Below, one piece after another: positions 10,774-20,852 of a DNA stretch of 64,000 bases. The DNA lies in assembly GCA_002304505.1 (NCBI GenBank), contig NCEH01000030.1, forward strand, positions 1 to 64,000, given 5' to 3'. How positions within the stretch are numbered: position 1 is the stretch's first letter; each line of letters opens with the position of its first letter. This DNA is from Rhizobiales bacterium 32-66-11. Lineage in GTDB: Bacteria > Pseudomonadota > Alphaproteobacteria > Rhizobiales > Xanthobacteraceae. A program made the translations under genes and the position numbers. The notes under the pieces were generated by a model. It was not told where the DNA came from. It did not search any database and worked only from the letters and a program-made list of their open reading frames with translations.

Positions 10774-12768
10774 TCAGAACGCCCAGCAGGAACAGCCGAG
10801 CGCACCCCAGAAGGCGCCTTCGTCGCGGGCCGGTGCGGCGGCGGCCAGCGCCTTGGCATGGGCATGTCCATGCACCCCGCACGCGCTGGCGCAGCCGCAG
10901 CCCGTGAAGGCAAAGCGGCGGTCTTCCGCCTGCGCCCGCTTCTGATAGCCGCCGAAGGTGCGCACCGGTGACCAGTCCGGCATCGCAGGCGGCAGCGGCG
11001 GGGCAAGGCCGGCATAATCGCCCGCCCCGTGCACCGGCTTGCCGCCGAGCAGGGTCAGCACGCTTTCGATGTCCTGGATCTGGTCCTCGGGCACGGCGAA
11101 ATAATCCCGGTCCAGCACGATCAGATCGGCCAGCTGCCCGGCCTTGATCTGCCCCTTCTTGCCGACTTCGGTGGAGAACCAGGTGTTGGCCTCGGTCCAA
11201 AGGCGCAGCGCGTCTTCCCGGTTCAGCAGGTTCTGTTGGGGATAGAGCTTGAGGCCGCCCAGCGTCTGGCCGGTCACCAGCCAGGACAGCGAGACCCAGG
11301 GATTGTAGCTCGCGACGCGGGTCGCGTCCGTCCCGGCGCCGACCGGAACCCCGGCCTCCAGCATGCGCTTGATGGGCGGGGTCCGCTCGGCCGCCTTGGC
11401 GCCGTAGCGCTCCACGAAATCCTCGCCCTGGAACATCATGCGGTGCTGGACCGCGATGCCCCCGCCGAGCGCGGCGATGCGGTCGATGTTGCGGTCGGAA
11501 ATGGTCTCGCAATGGTCGAAGAACCAGTTCAGGCCCTTAAGCGGCACGTCGCGGTTCACCTTTTCGAACACGTCGAGGGCGCGGGTGATGGTTTCGTTAT
11601 AGGTGGCGTGCAGCCGCCAGGGCCAGCGGTTCTCCGCGAGCAGACGCACCACGGGTTCGAGATCGCCTTCCATGGAGGGCGGCATGTCCGGCCGCTCGAA
11701 GCTGAAATCCTCGAAATCCGCCGCCGAATAGACCAGCATCTCGCCGGCGCCGTTGTGGCGATAGAGATCGTCGCCCTGCCCCGGCTTCACCTGCTTCGAC
11801 CAGCTCTCGAAATCCGCCAGTTCCTGCTTCGGCTTCTGGGTGAAGAGATTGTAGGCGATGCGCACCGTCAACTCGCCGTCCGTGTGCAGCTTCTCGATGA
11901 TCGAATAATCTTCCGGATAGTTCTGGAACCCGCCGCCGGCGTCGATGATGGTGGTGACGCCGAGCCGGTTCATCTCCCGCATGAAATGGCGGGTGGAATT
12001 GATCTGGTATTCGGGCGGCAGCTTTGGACCCTTGGCGAGGGTCGCATAGAGGATCGTCGCATTGGGCCGCGCCAGCAGCAGGCCGGTGGGATTGCCGTTG
12101 GCATCGCGCTGGATCTCGCCGCCCGGCGGGTTCGGCGTGTCCTTGGTATAGCCCGCCGCGCGCAGGGCCGCGCCGTTCAGCAAGGCCCGGTCGTACAGAT
12201 GGAGAATGAACACCGGCGTGTCGGGCGCGGCGAGATTGATCTCCTCCAGCGTCGGCAGGCGCTTTTCCGCGAACTGGTGCGCGGTGAAGCCGCCGACCAC
12301 CCGCACCCATTGCGGCGCGGGCGTTTTCGCCACCTGCTGTTTCAGCATCTCCATGGCCTGGCCGAGCGAGCGCACGCCGTCCCAGCGCAGTTCCAGGTTA
12401 TAATTCAGCCCGCCCCGGATGATGTGCATGTGGCTGTCGATGAGGCCGGGCACGGCCCGGCGTCCGCCAAGGTCGATCAGCTGCGTCTCCGGGCCGGCGA
12501 GCGCGCGCATCTCGGCCTCGGTGCCGGCGCCGATGAACACCCCGCCCGCGATGGCCACCGCCTCGGGCGCGGGATTGGCGCGGTCCAGCGTGGTGAAGCG
12601 GCCGTTGACCAGGAGAAGGTCGGCATGGGTCTTTTCGGCGGGCGTCGGTCCGGCGGTCATTGGAGCAGCCTTCGGATCTGAAGTCTGGGCGGCCGTGGGG
12701 CCGCCGAGGAGGGAGGCCGCGCCCATGGCTGCGGCGCCGGTGGTGAGGGTGCGTCGGGAGAGGCTCAT
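10774..12768 (-). CDS. Tat-exported amidohydrolase, YtcJ-like, with Cys/His-rich C-terminal tail
   Basis: A 664-residue protein. The N-terminus SLSRRTLTTGAAAMG is a twin-arginine signal. The amidohydrolase-3 barrel has the metal motif DSHMH in GLIDSHMHIIRGG, ILHLYDRAL in mid-protein, HCETISD and GAGTDATR. The final ~40 residues are unusual: TGCGCASACGVHGHAHAKAL and ending GALGCSCWAF, with six cysteines and three histidines. YtcJ relatives hydrolyse exocyclic amide or carbamate bonds; the substrate here is unknown. ATG 12768 overlaps the XapX stop (ATGA), so the pair is coupled. The tail may bind an extra metal; I infer this only from its composition. Confidence 0.85.
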   Translation of the reverse strand: MSLSRRTLTTGAAAMGAASLLGGPTAAQTSDPKAAPMTAGPTPAEKTHADLLLVNGRFTTLDRANPAPEAVAIAGGVFIGAGTEAEMRALAGPETQLIDLGGRRAVPGLIDSHMHIIRGGLNYNLELRWDGVRSLGQAMEMLKQQVAKTPAPQWVRVVGGFTAHQFAEKRLPTLEEINLAAPDTPVFILHLYDRALLNGAALRAAGYTKDTPNPPGGEIQRDANGNPTGLLLARPNATILYATLAKGPKLPPEYQINSTRHFMREMNRLGVTTIIDAGGGFQNYPEDYSIIEKLHTDGELTVRIAYNLFTQKPKQELADFESWSKQVKPGQGDDLYRHNGAGEMLVYSAADFEDFSFERPDMPPSMEGDLEPVVRLLAENRWPWRLHATYNETITRALDVFEKVNRDVPLKGLNWFFDHCETISDRNIDRIAALGGGIAVQHRMMFQGEDFVERYGAKAAERTPPIKRMLEAGVPVGAGTDATRVASYNPWVSLSWLVTGQTLGGLKLYPQQNLLNREDALRLWTEANTWFSTEVGKKGQIKAGQLADLIVLDRDYFAVPEDQIQDIESVLTLLGGKPVHGAGDYAGLAPPLPPAMPDWSPVRTFGGYQKRAQAEDRRFAFTGCGCASACGVHGHAHAKALAAAAPARDEGAFWGALGCSCWAF

Positions 12769-13040
12769 GAGGGCTCGCCTGTTTCGGACGGTGGAACGGA
12801 TGTGGGCGCCTTGCTGGGCACCCCGAGAATGGGCGGGGCGCATGCACTCATGAACCAGGACAGCGTGACCGGCTCGCCGCTGAGCGCCCGCTTCGCCACC
12901 GGAACCGCCTGTTCGCCGATCAATATGCCCAGCAGACCCATCAAGGCGACCACCGGGGGCGCGGGGGATTTCACCTCCAGCAATGCATAGATGACGCCGA
13001 CGAGCACGCCGACGGCCAGCGAGATCACATAGAGCTTCAT
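12765..13040 (-). CDS. XapX domain-containing small membrane protein
   Basis: A 91-residue protein whose first ~55 residues match the XapX domain: a membrane helix VISLAVGVLVGVIYALL, then the motif KSPAPPVVALMGLLGILIGE with a second helix. The remaining ~35 residues (SEP through PPSETGEPS) are polar and unremarkable. The function of XapX is unknown. It is translationally coupled to the exported amidohydrolase and sits downstream of the alpha/beta hydrolase terminator, so it heads its own transcript. Confidence 0.85.
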   Translation of the reverse strand: MKLYVISLAVGVLVGVIYALLEVKSPAPPVVALMGLLGILIGEQAVPVAKRALSGEPVTLSWFMSACAPPILGVPSKAPTSVPPSETGEPS

Positions 13041-13070
13041 CGCCCTCTCCGGTGGGTTTCAAGCCGGCAC

Positions 13071-13099
13071 GTGGCCGGCGGGAACACCCCGCCGGCCAC
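13071..13099 (-). terminator. stem-loop terminator after the alpha/beta hydrolase gene
   Basis: A perfect 12-bp inverted repeat, GTGGCCGGCGGG / CCCGCCGGCCAC, with a 5-nt loop lies 20 nt beyond the stop of the minus-strand gene ending at 13119 and upstream of XapX. It is the strongest simple hairpin seen in this region. No clear T-run follows. Confidence 0.6.
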
Positions 13100-13118
13100 C
13101 GCTATCACGCCGGCCCGA

Positions 13119-14117
13119 TCAAGCCTTGATGAAGGCGAGCAGATCGGGGTTGATCACCTCGGCATGGGTGGTGAGCATGCCGTGGGGATAGCCCTCATAG
13201 GTCTTGAGCGTGCCGTTCTTCAGCAGCTTCACGGACAGGAGCGCGGAATCGTCGATCGGGACGATCTGGTCGTCGGTGCCGTGCAGCACGAGGGTCGGGA
13301 CGCTGATCGCCTTCAGGTCCTCGGTCTGGTCGGTCTCGGAGAACGCCTTGATGCCGTCGTAATGGGCCTTGGCGCTGCCGATCATGCCCTGGCGCCACCA
13401 ATTGTTGATCACGCCCTGGTCGATCTTCGCGCCCTCGCGGTTGAAGCCGTAGAACGGGCCGGCGGGCACATCCACGAAGAATTGCGCCCGGTTGGCGGCC
13501 AGTGCCGCGCGGAAGCCGTCGAACACCTCGATCGGCAGGCCGCCGGGATTGCCGGCGGTCTTCAGCATGAGCGGCGGCACCGCGCTCACCAGCACCGCCT
13601 TGGCGACGCGGCCGGCCGGCTCGCCGTGCTTGGCGACATAGCGGGCGACTTCGCCGCCGCCGGTGGAATGGCCGATATGGACCGCGTTCTTCAGGTCGAG
13701 ATGCTCGACGACGGCGAAGGCGTCGGCGGCGTAATGGTCCATGTCGTGGCCATCGCTCACCTGGGCCGAGCGGCCGTGGCCGCGCCGGTCGTGGGCGACC
13801 ACGCGGAAGCCCTGGTTGACGAAGAACAGCATCTGCGCGTCCCAATCGTCGGACGACAGGGGCCAGCCGTGGTGGAACACGATCGGCTGGGCGTCCTTCG
13901 CACCCCAGTCCTTGAAGAAGATCTCAACGCCGTCCTTGGTGGTGACGAAGCCCATGGTATCGGTCCTTTCAGCTGTGGACTGGGAACGGGGTGCAGCCGG
14001 CGATTGCGCGGCGGCGCGCGAGGCCGGCAGCACCGAGAGAACGGCGGCGCCGGCACCGAACAATAGAAGATCCCGGCGGCCGGGATTGTCGGGTTCGCAC
14101 TGTGAGTGTGTGGTCAT
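13119..14117 (-). CDS. alpha/beta hydrolase (non-heme chloroperoxidase-like) with Tat-type N-terminal extension
   Basis: The product has 332 aa from ATG 14117. Residues ~55 onward are a standard chloroperoxidase/esterase fold: [13 protein letters not shown] oxyanion region, GHSTGGGE nucleophile elbow, GTDDQIVP acid and the C-terminal YPHGM histidine. The first ~55 residues read [15 protein letters not shown], a twin-arginine-like signal. An internal ATG at 13955 (MGFVTTKDG) has AAAGGA placed ideally before it and matches the normal start of cytoplasmic family members. So two products, exported and cytoplasmic, are possible. Neighbours are an isochorismatase-fold hydrolase upstream and XapX downstream. 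Confidence 0.85.
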   Translation of the reverse strand: MTTHSQCEPDNPGRRDLLLFGAGAAVLSVLPASRAAAQSPAAPRSQSTAERTDTMGFVTTKDGVEIFFKDWGAKDAQPIVFHHGWPLSSDDWDAQMLFFVNQGFRVVAHDRRGHGRSAQVSDGHDMDHYAADAFAVVEHLDLKNAVHIGHSTGGGEVARYVAKHGEPAGRVAKAVLVSAVPPLMLKTAGNPGGLPIEVFDGFRAALAANRAQFFVDVPAGPFYGFNREGAKIDQGVINNWWRQGMIGSAKAHYDGIKAFSETDQTEDLKAISVPTLVLHGTDDQIVPIDDSALLSVKLLKNGTLKTYEGYPHGMLTTHAEVINPDLLAFIKA

Positions 14118-14139
14118 CCTGTGACGGCCCCATGTCGCC

Positions 14140-14156
14140 ACGCGCGGACCGCGCGT
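14140..14156. terminator. short GC-rich hairpin between two hydrolase genes
   Basis: ACGCGC-GGACC-GCGCGT lies between the isochorismatase-fold gene and the alpha/beta hydrolase gene, both on the minus strand. The six-pair stem could attenuate transcription, but it also overlaps the leader of the second gene. Weak evidence. Confidence 0.25.
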
Positions 14157-14174
14157 CCCTGGGAGAGGCCCATT

Positions 14175-14828
14175 TCAATGCGCCTCGGAGGCACCGAACA
14201 TGCTCTTGGCATAGATGATGCCGAGGCCGTAGCCGCCGCCATGCACCTTCGCGATCCCGGTGGTGAGCTCATAGGTCTCCCCGCGCGCCCAGTCGCGCTG
14301 TAGCTCCAGCAGATATTGCAGTGCCGTCATGGGGCGCGCGCCGGCTTGGATCATGCGCTGCATGGCGCGCTCGTGCGCCTCGTCCGAAACGTCGCCGCAG
14401 GCATCCGCGATCACATAGACCTCGAACCCCTGGTCGATGGCCGACAGCGCCGGCCCGACGATGCACACCGAAGTCCACAGGCCGCCGAGCACGATCCGCC
14501 CCTTGCCCGCGGCGTTCACGGCGGCGGTGATGTTCTTGTCTTCCCAGCTGTTCATGCTGGTGCGGTCGATCGCGGCGAGGCCCGGGAACGCCGCTTTGAT
14601 CTCGTCGAACATGGGGCCGGAGAAGGTCTTCTCCGCCACCGTGGTCAGGATGGTGGAGACATTGAAACCCGCCGCGGCGGCTGCCACCATGGCGGCATTG
14701 TTGCGCAGCAGCACCGCATCGATGGACTTGGTGGCGAACGCCATCTGGGATTGATGGTCGATCAGGATCAGGGTGTGGTCATCGGGCGAAAGCAGTCCCT
14801 TGCCCGGAACGGGGGATGCTTGAAGCAT
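14175..14828 (-). CDS. isochorismatase-fold cysteine hydrolase (YcaC-like)
   Basis: A 217-residue protein of the isochorismatase superfamily. Asp of LIDHQSQM, Lys in VAEKTF and Cys of GLWTSVCIVGP form the expected D-K-C triad, and the length and C-terminus are like YcaC. Members hydrolyse small amides or esters; the substrate is unknown. ATG 14828 is chosen because AAAGGTGG precedes it closely; longer readings lack a site. It is divergent from an HxlR regulator, 99 nt away, and is the most likely direct target of that regulator. Confidence 0.88.
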   Translation of the reverse strand: MLQASPVPGKGLLSPDDHTLILIDHQSQMAFATKSIDAVLLRNNAAMVAAAAAGFNVSTILTTVAEKTFSGPMFDEIKAAFPGLAAIDRTSMNSWEDKNITAAVNAAGKGRIVLGGLWTSVCIVGPALSAIDQGFEVYVIADACGDVSDEAHERAMQRMIQAGARPMTALQYLLELQRDWARGETYELTTGIAKVHGGGYGLGIIYAKSMFGASEAH

Positions 14829-14927
14829 GCGGCCACCTTTTGGTTGCATCGGAACTTGGTGATCCAAATTCCGCCCCCTATGCGCCACAAATCGGTTTGG
14901 AAAAAAAGTAGTAACCGGGAAGATACT

Positions 14928-15293
14928 ATGGACGAAACCCTACCTGGCAAGAGCGAAACACTTGATAGCCCACCGGGTTGCCAGCTCGATCATTTGTTGA
15001 AATTCCTCGCGCAGGAATGGATGAGCCATATTGTGTGGGCGTTGGGGCGCAACACTACGATGCGGTTCGGCGCACTGCGTCGCGCCTTGCCCGGGCCGAT
15101 CTCCGCCCGCGTCCTCTCCGCCCGACTCAAGGAGCTGGAAACAAACGGATTTGTCGTCCGCCGGGATATCGGCGCCCTGCCCCTGCATGTGGAATACAGC
15201 TTGACCGAACAGGGCGGCCGGCTCGACGCCCTGCTCAGCCGCAGCGAGACCCCCGCCCAAGATCTGAATTTGATCCAGATCAAAAATTCGTGA
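14928..15293 (+). CDS. HxlR family winged-helix transcriptional regulator
   Basis: A 121-residue protein. [20 protein letters not shown], then [19 protein letters not shown] and [14 protein letters not shown], match the HxlR winged-helix domain, including the conserved N-terminal cysteine that in some family members senses electrophiles or redox. Here the Cys (PPGCQLD) is at about residue 18. ATG 14928 is preceded by CCGGGAAG. It is divergent from the isochorismatase-fold hydrolase, so local regulation of the hydrolase set is the simplest reading. The C-terminal ~15 residues are not conserved. Confidence 0.88.
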   Translation: MDETLPGKSETLDSPPGCQLDHLLKFLAQEWMSHIVWALGRNTTMRFGALRRALPGPISARVLSARLKELETNGFVVRRDIGALPLHVEYSLTEQGGRLDALLSRSETPAQDLNLIQIKNS

Positions 15294-15546
15294 TGCGCAC
15301 ACCCGCGCCGCCGCCGCGCGGCCAGCAGCGGCCTGCGTGCGCGGCAGGCGGTCAGGAAGGTTGCCCACCCGCCTTGCGGCCCCCTTTGCGCCCCAGGGGC
15401 CCGCCGAAGCGCGGATGATGCGCCCAGGCGGACGACAAAGCCTTCGCCGCCAGCGCCGATCAGCGCCCGGCGGAAGCGAGGTACCGAACCGCGCGCGCCT
15501 TCCGCGACGGGAACGGCTTTGGTTGAATTCACAGTGGCCGCGCCTT

Positions 15547-17589
15547 ATGCGTGGCACCATGGATACCCTGGCCCACGCCGAAAAAACCTCGATCGCCCTC
15601 CCGGCCCTGCGCATGCGTTCCGGCAAGGCGGCGCCGTTCCTGCCCATGAGCCGCGCCGAGATGGCGGCGCTCGGCTGGGACGCCTGCGACATCGTGCTGA
15701 TCACGGGCGACGCTTATGTCGATCATCCAAGCTTCGGCATGGCGATCATCGGCCGGCTGCTGGAGGCCCAGGGGTTCCGCATCGGCATCATCGCCCAGCC
15801 CGATTGGCAGTCGGCGGAGCCGTTCAAGGCGCTGGGCAAGCCGACCCTGTTCTTCGGCGTCACCGGCGGCAACCTCGACTCGATGGTGAACCGCTACACC
15901 TCGGACCGCCGGCTGCGCCATGACGATGCCTATACGGCGGGCGGCGAAGGCGGCAAGCGGCCGGATCGCTGCACCATCGTCTATACCCAGCGCTGCCGCG
16001 AGGCGTTCAAGGATGTGCCGATCGTGCTCGGCGGCATCGAAGCCTCGCTGCGCCGCATCGCCCATTACGACTACTGGTCCGACAAGGTGCGCCGCTCGAT
16101 CCTGGCGGACGCCAAGGCGGACCTGCTGATCTATGGCAATGCCGAGCGCGCGGTGGTCGAGGTGGCGAACCGCCTCGCCGCCGGAGAAGCGCCGCGCGAG
16201 CTGGAGTCGATCCGCGGCGTGGCGCTGTTCCGCAAGGTGCCGGCCCATTATACCGAACTGCACGCGGACGATCTCGATTCCGCCGACGAGGCCGCCGCCC
16301 GCCATTCGGGCGACACCGTGATCCGCCTGCCGTCCTACGAGCAGGTGGAGCAGGACAAGGAAGCCTATGCCCGCGCCTCGCGCGTGCTGCACCGGGAGGC
16401 CAATCCCGGCAATGCGCGTCCCCTGGTCCAGCGCCATGGCGACCGCGACCTGTGGCTGAACCCGCCGCCGATCCCGCTGACCTCCGACGAGATGGACGCG
16501 GTCTACGACCTGCCCTATGCCCGCGCGCCGCATCCCTCCTATGGCGATGCGAAGATCCCCGCCTGGGACATGATCAAATTCTCCGTGACGGTCATGCGCG
16601 GCTGCTTCGGCGGCTGCACCTTCTGCTCCATCACCGAGCATGAGGGCCGCATCATCCAGAACCGCTCGGAAGGCTCGATCCTGCGCGAAATCGAGCTGAT
16701 CCGGGACAAGACGCCGGGATTTACGGGGGTGATCTCGGATATCGGCGGGCCGACCGCCAACATGTACCGCATGGCCTGCAAGGACCCGAAGATCGAGGCG
16801 GCCTGCCGGCTGCCGTCCTGCGTCTTCCCCGACATCTGCCCGAACCTCAACACCTCCCATGACGATCTGATCCGCCTCTATCGCAAGGTGCGCGAGGTGG
16901 AGGGGGTCAAGAAGGTGATGGTTGCGTCCGGCGTGCGCTACGACCTTGCGGTCAAGAGCCCCGAATATATCAAGGAGCTGGTGACCCATCACGTCGGCGG
17001 CTATCTGAAGATCGCGCCTGAACACACCGAGCGCGGCCCGCTCGACAAGATGATGAAGCCGGGCATCGGCACCTATGACCGCTTCAAGGAGATGTTCGAA
17101 GAAGCGGCGAAGCAGGCCGGCAAGAAATACTATCTGATCCCGTATTTCATCGCCGCGCATCCGGGCACGACCGACGAGGACATGATGAACCTCGCGCTCT
17201 GGCTCAAGAAGAACCGCTATCGCGCCGACCAGGTGCAGACGTTCCTGCCCTCCCCGATGGCCACGGCCACCGCCATGTATCACACCGGCATCAACACGCT
17301 GCGCGGCGTGCGGCGCGGGGCCAGCGACCAGGTGGAGACCATCAAGGGCGGACGGCAGCGGCGGCTGCACAAGGCGTTCCTGCGCTACCACGATCCCGAC
17401 AATTGGCCGCTTCTGCGCGAGGCGCTGAAGGAGATGGGCCGCTCCGATCTCATCGGCTCGCGCCCGGACCAGCTGGTGCCGACCTTCCAGCCGCCGGGAA
17501 CCGGCAAGGCCGCCGGCACCAAGCGCCCCACGAGCCGCCCCATCGGCGCGCAGCGCTTCACCACCAAGGGCGTTCCCATAAGAAAGTGA
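15547..17589 (+). CDS. YgiQ family radical SAM protein
   Basis: The product has 680 aa from ATG 15547, or 676 from ATG 15559. It holds the N-terminal UPF0313 domain ([20 protein letters not shown]), then the radical SAM core with C353-FGG-C357-TF-C360 for the 4Fe-4S cluster, and the C-terminal DUF3362-like part ([17 protein letters not shown]). The family is widespread and its reaction is unknown. No strong ribosome site marks the start; in-frame sequence upstream to 15337 lacks conserved features. The 253 nt before it hold nothing I recognise. Confidence 0.88.
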   Translation: MRGTMDTLAHAEKTSIALPALRMRSGKAAPFLPMSRAEMAALGWDACDIVLITGDAYVDHPSFGMAIIGRLLEAQGFRIGIIAQPDWQSAEPFKALGKPTLFFGVTGGNLDSMVNRYTSDRRLRHDDAYTAGGEGGKRPDRCTIVYTQRCREAFKDVPIVLGGIEASLRRIAHYDYWSDKVRRSILADAKADLLIYGNAERAVVEVANRLAAGEAPRELESIRGVALFRKVPAHYTELHADDLDSADEAAARHSGDTVIRLPSYEQVEQDKEAYARASRVLHREANPGNARPLVQRHGDRDLWLNPPPIPLTSDEMDAVYDLPYARAPHPSYGDAKIPAWDMIKFSVTVMRGCFGGCTFCSITEHEGRIIQNRSEGSILREIELIRDKTPGFTGVISDIGGPTANMYRMACKDPKIEAACRLPSCVFPDICPNLNTSHDDLIRLYRKVREVEGVKKVMVASGVRYDLAVKSPEYIKELVTHHVGGYLKIAPEHTERGPLDKMMKPGIGTYDRFKEMFEEAAKQAGKKYYLIPYFIAAHPGTTDEDMMNLALWLKKNRYRADQVQTFLPSPMATATAMYHTGINTLRGVRRGASDQVETIKGGRQRRLHKAFLRYHDPDNWPLLREALKEMGRSDLIGSRPDQLVPTFQPPGTGKAAGTKRPTSRPIGAQRFTTKGVPIRK

Positions 17590-17618
17590 ACGTCCGCGCG
17601 GGCCGGCGGCGCCTGCGC

Positions 17619-18929
17619 TCAGTCAGCGGCGAGCGTGTCCGCACGCTGCAGGACGGCGGCGAAAAAGCCGTCGGTCTCGTGGCGCGCGGGCGTCAGCGCC
17701 AGATGGTCGGGATGCGCCGAAACGCCCAGCTGCGGCGCCGCCGCGCGCACGGGCACCACGTGAAACGCCGGATGCGCCGCGAGGAAGGCGGCCACCTGCT
17801 CTTCGTTTTCCTCCGCCAGCAGAGAGCATGTGGCGTAGACCAGCCGCCCGCCCGGCTTCACCAGCCGCGCCGCGCTGGCGAGGATCTCGGCCTGCAGCGG
17901 CAGGAGGTTGTCCAGCCCGGGCCCGAGCGCGCGCCAGCGTGCATCGGGATTGCGCCGCCATGTCCCCGTGCCGCTGCACGGCGCATCCACCAGCACGCGA
18001 TCGAACGCGCCCTTGTGGCGCTTCACCCAGCGATCCCGCTCGCTGGCCAGAAGGCGGGTCTCGATATTGTGCAAGCCGGCGCGCCGAAACCGCTCGGCGC
18101 TGCGCTTCAGGCGCGCGGCCGAGACGTCGCAGGCCATGACGTGGCCCTTGTTCGCCATCTGCGTGGCGATCGCCAGCGTCTTGCCACCGGCCCCGGCGCA
18201 GAAATCCACCACGCGTTCGCCCGCGCGCGCGTCCACCAGCTGCGCCACCAGCTGCGAGCCCTCATCCTGAATCTCGACCTCGCCGGTCTTCAGCATCGGC
18301 AGGCGCGCCAAGGCGGGCCGCTCCTTCACGCGGATCCCGAACGGCGCGAGCGGCGCGGCCTCGGCCTGCAGGCCCAGATCCCGCAGCGCGCCCAGCATTT
18401 GCGCGCGCGTGGCCTTCAGCGGATTGACCCGCAGATCGAGCGGCGCCGGCGCCAGAAGCGCGGCCATCTCGGACCCGAAAGCGGCCTGGAACCGCCGCCG
18501 CAACGGCTCCGCCGCCCAGGACGGGCATTCAAGGCGCACCTCGTCCGGCATGGCCGGATGGTCGATGGTGCAGCCCTGCAATTTCACCAGCAGCCCCCGT
18601 TCGTTGTCGCTCAGGACCGCCGGCGCGCATTTGCCTCCGGTGAACAGGCCCTGCACCTGATCGCGCGTCTTTCCGCCGTCGAGCACCAGCCAGGCCAGCA
18701 GCCGGTTGCGCGGCAGATTTTCGCGCCCATGCTTCGCCAGCCACCAGCCCAGCCGGGCGTGATGCCGCAGCAGCGCGTAGAGCAGGTCACACATAAAGCC
18801 GCGATCCGTTTCGCCGATATGGCGCCGGATGCGAAACCATGCCGAGACGACAGCATCGGCGGGGCGCGCGATGCCATCGACCTCGTGCATCAGATCGAGG
18901 GTGGCTTGCAGACGGGCGGCGGGTGTCAC
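17619..18929 (-). CDS. RsmB/NOP family class I SAM-dependent RNA methyltransferase
   Basis: About 436 aa if GTG 18929 is the start. It has an N-terminal NusB-like helical region (LLYALLRHHARLG), then the Rossmann methyltransferase with DFCAGAGGKTL (motif I), DAPCSGTGTWRRNPD (motif IV catalytic cysteine) and YATCSLL (motif VI cysteine). The two cysteines identify an m5C RNA methyltransferase of the RsmB/Nop group. The likely target is rRNA, but it is probably not the true RsmB paralogue. The start is uncertain: no ATG or ribosome site fits well. It is convergent with ygiQ and divergent from selO. Confidence 0.87.
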   Translation of the reverse strand: MTPAARLQATLDLMHEVDGIARPADAVVSAWFRIRRHIGETDRGFMCDLLYALLRHHARLGWWLAKHGRENLPRNRLLAWLVLDGGKTRDQVQGLFTGGKCAPAVLSDNERGLLVKLQGCTIDHPAMPDEVRLECPSWAAEPLRRRFQAAFGSEMAALLAPAPLDLRVNPLKATRAQMLGALRDLGLQAEAAPLAPFGIRVKERPALARLPMLKTGEVEIQDEGSQLVAQLVDARAGERVVDFCAGAGGKTLAIATQMANKGHVMACDVSAARLKRSAERFRRAGLHNIETRLLASERDRWVKRHKGAFDRVLVDAPCSGTGTWRRNPDARWRALGPGLDNLLPLQAEILASAARLVKPGGRLVYATCSLLAEENEEQVAAFLAAHPAFHVVPVRAAAPQLGVSAHPDHLALTPARHETDGFFAAVLQRADTLAAD

Positions 18930-19119
18930 GGCAGGAGGATCTGGCTGAAAAAAACGGCGGCACCATAAGCGAGGGCGGTGCCGTTGACCATGGCTTCGCG
19001 CGCCTGATCGCCGCACAAACCGCCGCACGCGGCGCAGACGCCCGGCGCCGGTTGTCCGGGTCCTTGTGCGTGCCCATCTATCCTGCACCATCGAAAGACG
19101 ACACCCAGCAGGTCCGGTC

Positions 19120-20592
19120 ATGGCGATTGCATTCGAGAGCACGTATCGTTCGCTTCCAGAAAGCCTGTTCTCACCCGTGGACCCAAGCCCGGTCCCGCAG
19201 CCCGCCTTGATCCGACTGAACGACACGCTCGCGGACGAACTCGGCCTGGACACGCAATGGCTGCGCGGCGCCGAAGGGCTCGCGGCCCTTTCCGGCAATG
19301 GGGTTCCGGACACTTCCACGCCGATTGCGCTGGCCTATGCCGGACATCAGTTCGGCAATTTCGTGCCCCGCCTCGGGGATGGCCGCGCCATCCTTCTGGG
19401 CGAGGTCGTGGACCGAAACGGCAACCGGCGCGACATTCAGCTGAAGGGCGCCGGGCGCACGCCCTATTCCCGTCGCGGCGATGGGCGCGCCGCCCTGGGG
19501 CCGGTGCTGCGCGAATATATCGTCAGCGAGGCGATGGCCGCCCTCGGCGTGCCGACGACGCGCGCTTTGGCCGCCGTTGCCACCGGCGACCGGGTCCAGC
19601 GCGAGACGGGGCTTCCCGGCGCGGTTCTCACCCGCGTCGCCGCCAGCCACATCCGGGTGGGAACGTTCCAATATGCGGCGGGACTGGGCGACCTTGAGGG
19701 CCTGAAAAGCCTCGCGGACTATGTCATCGCGCGGCACTATCCCGACGCCGCCGCGGCGCACAATCGCCACCTTGCCCTGCTCGATCATATCGTCCGCGCC
19801 CAGGCCAGCCTGATCGCGCACTGGATGTCGCTCGGCTTCATCCACGGCGTGATGAACACCGACAATATGGCGGTCTCGGGCGAGACCATCGATTACGGCC
19901 CGTGCGCCTTCCTGGACGTCTATGACCCCGCCAAGGTGTTCAGTTCGATCGACGAATTCGGCCGATACGCCTTCGGCAACCAGCCCCGCATCGCGGTGTG
20001 GAATCTGGCGCGGCTCGCCGAAACCCTGCTGCCCCTCATCGACGCGGACGCCGACCGCGCGATTGCCTGCGCCGAGGAAGTGCTGAGGGGTTTCGCACCG
20101 AGGTTCGAAGAGGCCCATCTTGAACGCACGCGGGCAAAGCTCGGGCTCGCCACCGCCGTGCCGGAGGATGCCGGCCTCATCGCGGACCTGCTGGCGACCA
20201 TGCACGCCGGACGCGCCGACTTTACCCTCACCTTCCGCGCCCTGTCGCAGCCCGCGATCGAGGACGGCGTTCCCGCCGATCTTGCCGGCCTGTTCGCCGA
20301 TCCGGTGCCACTCAAGGCTTGGTACGAGCGATACAGGGGTCGCCTCCGGCAAGAGCCGCTCTCTGCGCAGGACAGGGCGCAGGCCATGAGGGGGGTCAAT
20401 CCGCGCTTCATCCCGCGCAATCATCGGATCGAAGCCGTCATCCGCGCCGCCGTGACCGATGGCGACTATGCGCCCTTCCACGACCTTGTCGCGACCCTCG
20501 CCGCGCCCTATTCGGACCAGCCCGGAAACGAGCTTCACGCAGCCCCGCCTGCTCCCCACGAAGAAGTCCTGCGCACCTTCTGCGGCACGTGA
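19120..20592 (+). CDS. selO: protein adenylyltransferase SelO (YdiU family)
   Basis: A 490-residue pseudokinase-fold enzyme that AMPylates protein hydroxyl residues using a flipped ATP. Diagnostic segments are AYAGHQFGNFVPRLGDGRA, QLKGAGRTPYSRRGDGRAAL, HGVMNTDNM and the metal motif IDYGPCAF. The last residues TFCGT place a cysteine where vertebrate SelO carries selenocysteine. ATG 19120 starts in MAIAFESTYRSLP; the 190-nt divergent spacer to the methyltransferase gene holds the promoters. Its role in redox stress control of protein glutathionylation is known from E. coli SelO. Confidence 0.93.
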   Translation: MAIAFESTYRSLPESLFSPVDPSPVPQPALIRLNDTLADELGLDTQWLRGAEGLAALSGNGVPDTSTPIALAYAGHQFGNFVPRLGDGRAILLGEVVDRNGNRRDIQLKGAGRTPYSRRGDGRAALGPVLREYIVSEAMAALGVPTTRALAAVATGDRVQRETGLPGAVLTRVAASHIRVGTFQYAAGLGDLEGLKSLADYVIARHYPDAAAAHNRHLALLDHIVRAQASLIAHWMSLGFIHGVMNTDNMAVSGETIDYGPCAFLDVYDPAKVFSSIDEFGRYAFGNQPRIAVWNLARLAETLLPLIDADADRAIACAEEVLRGFAPRFEEAHLERTRAKLGLATAVPEDAGLIADLLATMHAGRADFTLTFRALSQPAIEDGVPADLAGLFADPVPLKAWYERYRGRLRQEPLSAQDRAQAMRGVNPRFIPRNHRIEAVIRAAVTDGDYAPFHDLVATLAAPYSDQPGNELHAAPPAPHEEVLRTFCGT

Positions 20593-20704
20593 GGCTGTTG
20601 CGCTCGCCTATACCGAACCCGCTGCCGGCTTGCGGCCGACGCTGATCGGCCGGCCACGTCGGCTCGACATTCAGGATTCCCAAGGCAAAAGAATGCTGAT
20701 TCAT

Positions 20705-20741
20705 AGGGGCACCGTATTCTGTACGGAGTGACATTGCCCCT
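20705..20741. terminator. bulged stem-loop between convergent genes
   Basis: AGGGGCA-CCGTA-TTCTG-TACGG-(8 nt bulge)-TGCCCCT folds into a 12-pair stem with one bulge. It lies between the end of selO (20592) and the end of the minus-strand polysaccharide cluster (20853). A second small hairpin, GTTCTG/CAGAAC, follows at 20766-20784. Bidirectional termination is plausible; no T-run is present. The rest of 20593-20852 holds nothing recognisable. Confidence 0.4.
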
Positions 20742-20852
20742 CAGACGTAATCCAGTTTGAAATCCGTTCTGGCAGATTCAGAACGCCTTCTAGTCCGCTC
20801 TCGGCTGGAAATTCAATCGCCTCCGGGCCCGCGACTGGATCTGCCGTACACC

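Noticed and set aside
11029..12681. 550-codon plus-strand frame
   Set aside because: It lies entirely antisense to the exported amidohydrolase, whose motifs are conserved, and has no domain of its own.
19066..19119. Upstream extension of selO
   Set aside because: The extra 18 residues have no family similarity. ATG 19120 gives the normal N-terminus.
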